DNA from: Patulibacter sp. SYSU D01012
GTDB lineage: Bacteria > Actinomycetota > Thermoleophilia > Solirubrobacterales > Solirubrobacteraceae
Direction: 5' to 3'
DNA: 64,000 nucleotides
Assembly (NCBI RefSeq): GCF_017916475.1
Contig: NZ_JAFMTB010000004.1
Location: 124,001-188,000, forward strand
How positions within the stretch are numbered: the stretch's first letter is position 1; each line of letters begins with the position of its first letter. Made by a program: the position numbers and the translations under genes. Below, piece after piece: positions 58,280 to 64,000 of the stretch. The notes under the pieces were generated by a model. That model made no database searches. It had not been told where the DNA came from and saw only the letters and a list, made by a program, of their open reading frames with translations.

Positions 58280-58942
58280 ATGAGCGACCTGCCCGAGCCC
58301 GCGGCCTCCGGCCCCTCCGGCGCCCCCGCGATCCGCGCGTCCGACGCCGAGCGCGAGCACGCGATGGGGGTGCTGCGCGACGCCGCGGGCGAGGGACGCC
58401 TGACGTTCGAGGAGCTCGCCGACCGCCTCGGGGCCGCCGGCGCCGCGGTCACCCGCGACGACCTGTCGCGCCTCACCGCGGATCTGCCGGTGGCCCTGCC
58501 GCACGAGGGCGCGGCTCCGACCGGCGCGATCCCGACGCCGGCCGGCGGGCGCGAGCTGGTGGCGCCGACCGCCCAGAACGCGATCTTCGGCGACCTGAAG
58601 CGCTCCGGCGAGTGGCGCGTGCCGGCCCGCAGCCGCTGGTCCACCGTCTTCGGCGACGTCGAGCTGGACCTGCGCGAGGCGGTGGTGCAGGACGCCCAGG
58701 TCGAGATCGACGCGGGCACCGTCTTCGGCGACGTGGTCCTGCTCGTCCCCGAGGGCGTGGTCGTCGACGTCCGGACGCGCACGCTGTTCGGCGACGTGCG
58801 GCAGAAGGCCGGCCAGTCGGCGCCCCCCGGCGCGCCGGTCGTCGTGCTGACCGGCGGCACATGGTTCGGCGACGTGCGCATCCAGGCCAAGCGGCTGCGC
58901 GAGCGCTTCGCCGACCTGCTGCGCGGCGGCCCGGCGGCCTAG
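58280..58942 (+). CDS. DUF1707 and LiaF-like domain protein
   Basis: A 220-residue cytoplasmic protein. Residues 14-70 are a DUF1707 SHOCT-like domain (PAIRASDAEREHAMGVLRDAAGEGRLTFEELADRLGAAGAAVTRDDLSRLTADLP). The C-terminal half is a LiaF/DUF2154-type beta-helix with three repeating FGDV strands (TVFGDVELDLREA, TVFGDVVLLVPEG, TLFGDVRQKAG, TWFGDVRIQAK). These proteins take part in cell-envelope stress sensing in actinobacteria. There is no membrane helix, so it may act through partners. Own promoter. Confidence 0.85.
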   Translation: MSDLPEPAASGPSGAPAIRASDAEREHAMGVLRDAAGEGRLTFEELADRLGAAGAAVTRDDLSRLTADLPVALPHEGAAPTGAIPTPAGGRELVAPTAQNAIFGDLKRSGEWRVPARSRWSTVFGDVELDLREAVVQDAQVEIDAGTVFGDVVLLVPEGVVVDVRTRTLFGDVRQKAGQSAPPGAPVVVLTGGTWFGDVRIQAKRLRERFADLLRGGPAA

Positions 58943-59166
58943 CCGCCGCGCGCCCGGCCGCGACGCCCGCGCCGACGCCTCGCACGGGTCGCCTCCACGC
59001 GGCCCGCGCGGCGAGCACGAGGCGCGACCCGGGCCCCCGGCACCCCCCGAACGGGGCGGCCCGAAGAACTTCCTGGTTGCCGCTGCGGATCGCGGGTATG
59101 GGCTCCCCACACCGCCACGGAGCCCCGGTCGTCGACCGGGACCGCGGCATGACGAAGGAGACCAGC

Positions 59167-59337
59167 ATGAGCGGCAACACCGACAAGCTCAAGGGCCAGG
59201 TCAAGGAGACCGCCGGCGCGGCCACGGACGACGATTCGCTCCGTCGCGAGGGCAAGGCCGACCAGAACGCCGGCAAGGTCAAGGACAAGGTCGGCGACGC
59301 CGTCGATGCGGTCAAGGACAAGCTCACCGGCAAGTAG
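59167..59337 (+). CDS. CsbD family stress protein
   Basis: A 56-residue hydrophilic helical protein typical of CsbD: SGNTDKLKGQVKETAGAAT, then DDSLRREGKADQNAGKVKDKVGDAVDAVKDKLTGK. It has high Lys/Asp content and no hydrophobic core. CsbD-like proteins are abundant under general stress with unknown biochemical role. A strong GAAGGAG site lies 9 bases before the ATG. It is followed 48 bases later by a YeaQ/YmgE-type membrane protein, a frequent neighbour. Confidence 0.92.
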   Translation: MSGNTDKLKGQVKETAGAATDDDSLRREGKADQNAGKVKDKVGDAVDAVKDKLTGK

Positions 59338-59385
59338 CCGGCGCTCGTCCCCCTTCGTCCTCCACCCAACCAAGGAGACACCACC

Positions 59386-59661
59386 ATGGGCATCATCGCC
59401 TTCCTCGTCCTCGGCCTCATCGCCGGCGCCATCGCCCGCGCACTCCACTCCGGTCCTGAGCCCGGCGGCTTCCTCGGCACGCTGATCGTCGGCGTCGTCG
59501 GCGCGGTCATCGGCGGCCTCATCGCCTCCGCCATCGGCGTCGGCGACCTCGACGGCTTCTTCGACCTGGGCACGTGGATCATCGCCATCGTCGGCGCCCT
59601 GATCTTCCTGTTCATCTACTCGGCCGTCGTCGGGCGCGGGTCGCGCTCGCACCACGTCTGA
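59386..59661 (+). CDS. GlsB/YeaQ/YmgE family membrane protein
   Basis: A 91-residue protein with three hydrophobic segments, with the family pattern IAFLVLGLIAGAIARAL, GGFLGTLIVGVVGAVIGGLI and WIIAIVGALIFLFIYSAVV. It belongs to the transglycosylase-associated (Tag) stress proteins, whose function is unknown. The ATG has AAGGAGA upstream. It is probably co-transcribed with csbD. Normal length. Confidence 0.93.
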   Translation: MGIIAFLVLGLIAGAIARALHSGPEPGGFLGTLIVGVVGAVIGGLIASAIGVGDLDGFFDLGTWIIAIVGALIFLFIYSAVVGRGSRSHHV

Positions 59662-59720
59662 TCTTCCCCCGCAGCACGCGGCGCGCCCGGTAGCCGGCGC
59701 GCCGATCTCTCCCCCCGGTC

Positions 59721-59873
59721 GCGGCCCGGCACCCTGAGGTGTCGGGTCGTGGTCGTTCGGGGCCGCGACCGGCGGCCCGGCACCCTGAGGTGTCGGGTCG
59801 TGGTCGTTCGGGGCCGCGACCGGCGGCCCGGCACCCTGAGGTGTCGGGCCGTGGTCGTTCCGGGCCGCTTCCC
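59721..59873. repeat. 51-bp direct repeat, three copies
   Basis: The unit starts GCGGCCCGGCACCCTGAGGTG at 59721, 59772 and 59823, with a last copy diverged after about 40 bases. Each unit contains CACC-CTGA-GGTG, a small hairpin. The array stops right before the -10 region of the first DsbA-like gene. Confidence 0.9.
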
Positions 59874-59891
59874 TCCGGGTACACGCCGAGC

Positions 59892-60767
59892 GTGCCCACC
59901 ATCGAGCTGACCGAGTTCACCGACCCCGCGTGCCCGTTCGCCTACAGCGCCGAGCCGCTGCGCTGGCAGCTCGCGTGGCGCTTCGGCGACCAGCTGCGGT
60001 GGACGATCCGCACCGTCGGCCTGGCGCGGGACGCCGACGCGCAGCGCGCGAAGGGCTTCGACGCCGAGCGCAACGCGGCGGTCCTGCGGCACTTCGACCG
60101 CTACGGGATGCCGCTCGCCGAGACCGACCGCCGCGAGCCCGCCGGGACGTGGGACGCGTGCCGGCGCATCGTCGCGGTCCGCGAGCACGCTCCGGGCGGC
60201 GAGCTGGCGCTCCTGCGCGAGCTGCGCTTCGCCGGCCTGGCGGACGCCCGCCGCATCGACGACCCGGCGGTGCTGGCGGACGCCGCCCGCGAGGCAGGGC
60301 TCGACCCGGACGTGCTGGAGCGCTGGGCCGCGGAGCCCGCGACCGAGGAGGCGTTCCGGGGCGACCTGGACCAGGCCCGCGACCCCGGGCCCGTCGCCCT
60401 GGCCCTCGACCACAAGCTGGCCGACGTCGAGGCGGACTGGGACGGCCACGCCGGCGCGGCCGGGCGCCGCTACACGTGCCCGAGCTACGTCTTCCGCCAC
60501 GGCGACCGCGTCGCCGAGGTGCCCGGCTTCCAGCCGTGGGCCGCCGTCGAGACGGCGCTCGCCAACCTGGCCCCCGACCTGGAGCGGCGGCCGTGGCCGG
60601 AGGATCCCGCCGACGTCGTCGCCTGGGCGCCGGTGCCGCTGGCCACGCAGGAGATCACCGCGGTGCTGGGCGAAGACGACCGCGAGGCGGTCCGCGACCG
60701 GCTGCGGGTCGAGGGCGTCGCGCTCGAGTTCCCGCGCGGCAGCGACGCGCTCTGGCGCGCCGCCTGA
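59892..60767 (+). CDS. DsbA-like thioredoxin-fold protein (first of twins)
   Basis: A 291-residue protein with a DsbA-like fold: strand IELTEFTDPACPFAYSAEPLRW (residues 4-25), the helical insertion, and a return region RRYTCPSYVFRHGDRVAEVPGFQPW with the cis-Pro. The active-site motif is CPFA with one cysteine, so it cannot form a CxxC disulfide. It resembles the GST-kappa/2-hydroxychromene-carboxylate-isomerase and mycothiol-linked branch. A second Cys lies in the TCPSY motif. No signal peptide, so cytoplasmic. The GTG at 59892 comes 6 bases after TACACG. Its twin follows 47 bases downstream. Confidence 0.82.
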   Translation: MPTIELTEFTDPACPFAYSAEPLRWQLAWRFGDQLRWTIRTVGLARDADAQRAKGFDAERNAAVLRHFDRYGMPLAETDRREPAGTWDACRRIVAVREHAPGGELALLRELRFAGLADARRIDDPAVLADAAREAGLDPDVLERWAAEPATEEAFRGDLDQARDPGPVALALDHKLADVEADWDGHAGAAGRRYTCPSYVFRHGDRVAEVPGFQPWAAVETALANLAPDLERRPWPEDPADVVAWAPVPLATQEITAVLGEDDREAVRDRLRVEGVALEFPRGSDALWRAA

Positions 60768-60802
60768 TCCCCCGTCGCGACGGGGCGCGCGGGCGGCCGC
60801 GC

Positions 60803-60808
60803 TAGCGT
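60803..60808 (+). promoter_or_regulatory. -10 box of second DsbA-like gene
   Basis: TAGCGT, 6 bases before the GTG at 60815. Confidence 0.5.
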
Positions 60809-60814
60809 CGTCCC

Positions 60815-61702
60815 GTGCCCACCGTCGACGTCACCACGTTCACCGACCCGGCCTGCCCCTGGGCGTTCAGCGCCGAGCCGATCCGCTGGCGCCTGCGCTG
60901 GCGCTTCGGGGACCAGCTGCGGTGGTCCCTGCGGATGGCCGGCCTGTCGAAGGACGGCGCCTCGTACGAGCGGATGGGCTTCACCGCCGAGCGCGCGGCG
61001 TCCCTGCTGCGCGGCTTCGATCGCCTGGGCCAGCCGCTGTTCACCGGCGGCAGCCGCCCGGTCGGCGGCACCTGGCCGGCGTGCCTGGCGATCGTCGCCG
61101 TGCGCGAGCACGAGGGCGTCGACCGCGCCGTGCGGCTGCTGCGCGAGCTGCACCGCATGGCGCTCGTCGAGGGCCGCGCCGTCGGCGGCGACGACACGGT
61201 CGCCGAGGCCGTCGGACGCATCGGCCTGGACGCCGCGCAGGTGCAGGACTGGACCCGCGAGGACGCCGTCCAGGACGCGTTCCACCGCGACCTGCACGAC
61301 ACCCGGCACCCCTCCCCCGCCGCCCTCGCGCTCGACGGCAAGCTGGCGGGCTCCGGCGAGGACTGGCAGCCCCGCGACGGCGAGGACGCCGGCCCCGGCC
61401 GCCGCTACACGTGCCCCAGCTACGTGGTCGCGCGCGGCGACCTGCGTCTGGAGGCGCCGGGCTTCCACACCCCGCTGACCATCGAGACCCTCGTCGCCAA
61501 CGTCGCCCCCGAGCTGGAGCAGCGGCCGTGGGCCGACGACCCGCTCGAGGTGCTGCGCTGGGCCGGCGAGCCGCTGTCGACGCAGGAGGTCGCCGGCGTG
61601 CTGGACCTCGTCGACGACCGGGACGAGGCGCGCCGCCGCCTGCAGGCCGCGGGCGCGGTCGAGGACCGCGTCGGCACCGACGCGTACTGGACGGCGGGGT
61701 AG
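60815..61702 (+). CDS. DsbA-like thioredoxin-fold protein (second of twins)
   Basis: A 295-residue paralogue of the preceding protein: VDVTTFTDPACPWAFSAEPIRWRLRWRFGDQLRWSLR, with CPWA in place of CPFA, and RRYTCPSYVVARGDLRLEAPGFHTP. The two proteins align along their whole length, so they arose by tandem duplication. Each has its own leaderless promoter. The conserved single Cys and TCPSY pair suggests a thiol-linked (mycothiol) reductase or transferase. Function not established. A hairpin terminator follows. Confidence 0.82.
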   Translation: MPTVDVTTFTDPACPWAFSAEPIRWRLRWRFGDQLRWSLRMAGLSKDGASYERMGFTAERAASLLRGFDRLGQPLFTGGSRPVGGTWPACLAIVAVREHEGVDRAVRLLRELHRMALVEGRAVGGDDTVAEAVGRIGLDAAQVQDWTREDAVQDAFHRDLHDTRHPSPAALALDGKLAGSGEDWQPRDGEDAGPGRRYTCPSYVVARGDLRLEAPGFHTPLTIETLVANVAPELEQRPWADDPLEVLRWAGEPLSTQEVAGVLDLVDDRDEARRRLQAAGAVEDRVGTDAYWTAG

Positions 61703-61708
61703 CGCCCC

Positions 61709-61749
61709 GCTCGCCCGGCCGCGGCACGCACGCCGCGGCCCGGGCGAGC
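61709..61749 (+). terminator. Terminator after DsbA-like twins
   Basis: A 17-base stem with a single bulged base and a 6-base loop begins 7 bases after the stop. Confidence 0.65.
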
Positions 61750-61814
61750 CTCGCCGATCCGCCCGCCCGCAGGCCCCCGCGAGATCGCCCCTTTCCGCCC
61801 GGAGCGGCGGCGCG

Positions 61815-61820
61815 TACGAT
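61815..61820 (+). promoter_or_regulatory. -10 box of ECF sigma gene
   Basis: TACGAT, 6 bases before the GTG at 61827. Confidence 0.5.
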
Positions 61821-61826
61821 GCCCGC

Positions 61827-62816
61827 GTGTCGACCACCCCGGACGTGCCCACCCGCCGCGCCGCCGGCACGCCGCTCGAGGCCGAGCTCGAGGCGCACCG
61901 CCGGGCCCTGACGGGCTACTGCTACCGGATGCTCGGCTCGTCGTTCGAGGCCGAGGACGCGGTGCAGGAGACGATGGTGCGCGCGTGGCGCCGCGTCGAC
62001 GGCCTGCAGGAGCGCGCGGCCCTGCGGTCCTGGCTGTACCGGATCGCCACGAACGTCTGCCTCGACCTGCTGCAGGGCGCCAAGCGGCGCGCCCGCCCCG
62101 TCGACATGGGTCCGTCGTCCGAGCCCGACGGGTCGCTGCTCGGGCAGCCGCTGGCCGACAGCGCGTTCGTGAGCCCCGTCCCGGACGCACGGCTGGACCC
62201 CGCCGAGGCCGCCGACCGGCGCGACACCGTCCGCCTGGCGTTCGTCGCCGCGCTGCAGCACCTGCCGCCCCGGCAGCGCGCCGTGCTCGTCCTGCGCGAG
62301 GTGCTGCACTGGCGGGCCGCCGAGGTCGCGGCGCTCCTCGAGACGTCCGTGCCGTCGGTCAACAGCGCGCTGCAGCGCGCGCGGGCCACCCTCGACGCGC
62401 TCGACCTGACCACCGACACCACCGCGGAGCGCCCCGACGGCGAGGCGGAGCAGCGGCTGCTGGCCCGCTACGTCGACGCCTTCGAGCGCTACGACGTGGA
62501 CGAGCTCGTCACGCTGCTGCGCGAGGACGTCGAGTTCTGCATGCCGCCGTTCCGCCTGTGGCTGCGCGGGCCGCGACACGTGGCGGCCTGGCTCGTCGGT
62601 CCGGGCATCGGCTGCTCCGGGTCCCGCGTGCGCACCACGATGGCCAACGGCCGCCCGGCCTTCGGCGCGTACCGCCCCGCCGGGCCGCGCGTGTGGCGGC
62701 CCTTCTCGCTGACCGTCCTCGAGACCGACGGCGAGCGGATCACCGCGATCCACAACAACCTCGACGTGCGGCTGTTCCCGCACTTCGGCCTGCCCGAGCA
62801 GCTCGAGGAGGACTAG
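61827..62816 (+). CDS. SigG/SigX5-like ECF sigma factor with SnoaL-like tail
   Basis: A 329-residue sigma-70 family protein. Region 2 is ELEAHRRALTGYCYRMLGSSFEAEDAVQETMVRAWRRVDGL (about 18-58), region 4 is RDTVRLAFVAALQHLPPRQRAVLVLREVLHWRAAEVAALLETSVPSVNSALQRARATL (about 132-189). The C-terminal 130 residues form a SnoaL/NTF2-like domain (RLLARYVDAFERYDVDELVTLLREDVEFCMPPFRLWLRG), as in mycobacterial SigG-like factors that lack an anti-sigma gene. The tail probably regulates activity by binding a ligand. No anti-sigma gene is adjacent. Confidence 0.92.
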   Translation: MSTTPDVPTRRAAGTPLEAELEAHRRALTGYCYRMLGSSFEAEDAVQETMVRAWRRVDGLQERAALRSWLYRIATNVCLDLLQGAKRRARPVDMGPSSEPDGSLLGQPLADSAFVSPVPDARLDPAEAADRRDTVRLAFVAALQHLPPRQRAVLVLREVLHWRAAEVAALLETSVPSVNSALQRARATLDALDLTTDTTAERPDGEAEQRLLARYVDAFERYDVDELVTLLREDVEFCMPPFRLWLRGPRHVAAWLVGPGIGCSGSRVRTTMANGRPAFGAYRPAGPRVWRPFSLTVLETDGERITAIHNNLDVRLFPHFGLPEQLEED

Positions 62817-62865
62817 CGGCGGCGCCGTCGGGGAGGGACGACGCCGCCCCTCCCCCGGCCCGCGG

Positions 62866-64000
62866 TCAGCCCTGCGCGCCGCGGCCCAGGTCGGCCAGGA
62901 ACGCGATCTCGGCGACCGTCGCGCGCTCCAGGTCGCCCAGGTCGACGGACTCGTCGCCGGCGTGGATGCGCGAGCGCTCGTCGCCCGGGCCCCACAGCAC
63001 GAACGCCGCGTCGGGGTAGATCGACGCCAGGTCCGCGCACAGCGGGATCGCGCCGCCGGTGCCCAGCTGGACCGCCGGCGCCGCGTAGCCGGCCTCGAGC
63101 GCCCGGCCCGCGGCCTCGGCGATCGGGCCCTCCGTCGCGAGCAGCGCGCCGGTGGCGCCCGCGCCCTCGGACACCGTCACCTGCACGCCCCACGGCGCGT
63201 GCTCCATGACGTGCGCGATGACCGCCTGCGCCGCGGCGGACGGGTCCTGCGTCGGCGCCAGGCGAACGCTCAGGCGCGCCCGGGCCTGCGGGATCAGGGC
63301 GTTGCCGGCGACGTCGACCGCCGGCGCGTCCAGGCCGATCGCCGTGATCGACGGCCGGGTGAAGATCTGGTCCGCGATCGGGCCGTCGCCGAGCAGGTCG
63401 ACGCCCTCGAGCACGCCGTTGTCGGCGCGGAAGCTCTCCTCCGTCACCTCGGCGCCCGTCCACGGAACCGTGTCCAGGCCCTGCACCGCCACGTTCCCGC
63501 GGTCGTCGTGCAGCGACGCGATGATGCGCGCGAGCGCGAGCAGCGCGTCCGGGCCGGGGCCGCCGGCGACGCCGGAGTGGACGGGGATCTTCAGCGTGTC
63601 GACGGTGACGTCGACGACGGTCATGCCGCGCAGCGACGTCGTCAGCGTCGGGACGCCGCTCGCGACGTTCGAGCCGTCGGCGACGACGAACGCGTCGGCC
63701 CGGAAGCGCTCGGGGTCGGCCGCGACGAGCTTCGACAGCGTCCCCTCGCCCGTCTCCTCCTCGCCCTCGATCAGGACCTTCACGCGCACCGGCAGCCCGG
63801 CGCCGCCCTCGCCCAGGAACGCCGCGAGCGCCGCGACGTGCATCGCGATGCCGCACTTGTCGTCCGCTGTGCCGCGGCCGTACAGGCGGCCGTCGCGCTC
63901 GGTCGGCTCGAACGCCGGGGTGGTCCACGACTCCTCGGGGCCGGCGGGCTGCACGTCGTAGTGCGCGTACAGCAGCACCGTCGGGGCGTCGGGCGTCGGG
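62866..64000 (-). CDS. M20 family metallopeptidase/dipeptidase (partial)
   Basis: The C-terminal 378 residues of an M20 dipeptidase whose start lies beyond the window end. Metal-site residues are visible: LLYAHYDVQPAGPEESW (His, Asp-proximal), GRGTADDKCGIAMH (bridging Asp), LIEGEEETGEG (Glu-Glu catalytic base and ligand), DAFVVADGSNVASG (Asp) and the distal His in RSRIHAGDESV. The central lid domain carries GMTVVDVTVDTLKIPVHSGVAGGPG. It hydrolyses dipeptides, probably with broad specificity (CNDP-like). Coding continues to base 64000. Confidence 0.92.
   Translation of the reverse strand, partial: PTPDAPTVLLYAHYDVQPAGPEESWTTPAFEPTERDGRLYGRGTADDKCGIAMHVAALAAFLGEGGAGLPVRVKVLIEGEEETGEGTLSKLVAADPERFRADAFVVADGSNVASGVPTLTTSLRGMTVVDVTVDTLKIPVHSGVAGGPGPDALLALARIIASLHDDRGNVAVQGLDTVPWTGAEVTEESFRADNGVLEGVDLLGDGPIADQIFTRPSITAIGLDAPAVDVAGNALIPQARARLSVRLAPTQDPSAAAQAVIAHVMEHAPWGVQVTVSEGAGATGALLATEGPIAEAAGRALEAGYAAPAVQLGTGGAIPLCADLASIYPDAAFVLWGPGDERSRIHAGDESVDLGDLERATVAEIAFLADLGRGAQG

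Noticed and set aside
1-64000. tRNA, rRNA or replication origin
   Set aside because: No cloverleaf, rRNA-like segment, DnaA-box cluster or dnaA/dnaN neighbourhood was seen.

Overview
The window is 64 kb of very GC-rich DNA, densely coded on both strands, with many 4-base start/stop overlaps (GTGA, ATGA, TTGA), many GTG starts, and a NucS mismatch endonuclease in place of MutS/MutL. Two secreted proteins carry C-terminal or N-terminal beta-sandwich modules of a kind I associate with Solirubrobacterales. I read it as an actinobacterium, probably class Thermoleophilia (Patulibacter- or Solirubrobacter-like). The phylum is fairly safe; the class is an inference from gene content. I saw no rRNA, tRNA, CRISPR array, integrase or transposase.

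Layout. 0-4.9 kb: a YjbQ-like enzyme, a DUF6319 protein, two tandem S51 (peptidase E-like) hydrolases, and a MarR regulator divergent from an NADPH:quinone oxidoreductase. 5-27.9 kb: a polyamine region with the transporter potA-potD-potB-potC, a cupin and a PuuB-like oxidase, aguB and aguA (agmatine to putrescine), a PucR regulator, an operon of methylmalonate-semialdehyde-type dehydrogenase, class III aminotransferase and alanine dehydrogenase, and an aminobutyraldehyde-type dehydrogenase. Between these lie two TetR genes, an isochorismatase-like hydrolase, a flavin-pocket protein, an AraC-DinB fusion and a cation diffusion facilitator. 28-34.8 kb: a glycosyltransferase, a PASTA-like protein, a TetR/SDR pair, 1.3 kb of minisatellite arrays, plsY, a CrtA-like monooxygenase and a NucA/NucB-type nuclease. 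35-39.5 kb: a carotenoid operon (crtI, crtB, cruF, second crtI-like). 40-47.6 kb: DUF1028, a secreted beta-propeller, a 0.95 kb repeat array, a second aminotransferase, a second PuuB-like oxidase and an MBL-fold hydrolase. 47.7-64 kb: NucS, a J-domain/TPR protein, an RCC1-repeat protein, a guanidine-III riboswitch with its SMR exporter, the ABC-F protein EttA, a zinc alcohol dehydrogenase, a collagen-like/Tat/tail-collar trio, stress proteins (DUF1707, CsbD, YeaQ-type), twin DsbA-like proteins, a SigG-like ECF sigma factor, and an M20 peptidase cut by the window end.

How it works together. Agmatine is deiminated (AguA) and hydrolysed (AguB) to putrescine. Putrescine and spermidine enter through PotABCD. 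PuuB-like oxidases and class III aminotransferases then produce aldehydes that the two dehydrogenases oxidise. The dehydrogenase-aminotransferase-ald operon can run as a closed beta-alanine cycle in which alanine is turned back to pyruvate. A 13-base sequence, GCGACA-N3-YGTC, occurs eight times in front of these polyamine transcription units. I found no exact copy elsewhere by eye, so I propose it as the operator of a polyamine regulon, probably bound by the PucR protein encoded among them.

Two traits run through the window. First, many genes have a TANNNT -10 hexamer 6-10 bases before the start codon, which implies leaderless mRNAs. Second, many intergenic gaps carry short tandem repeat arrays, with units of 14, 16, 19, 39, 40, 51 and about 60-70 bp and unrelated sequences.
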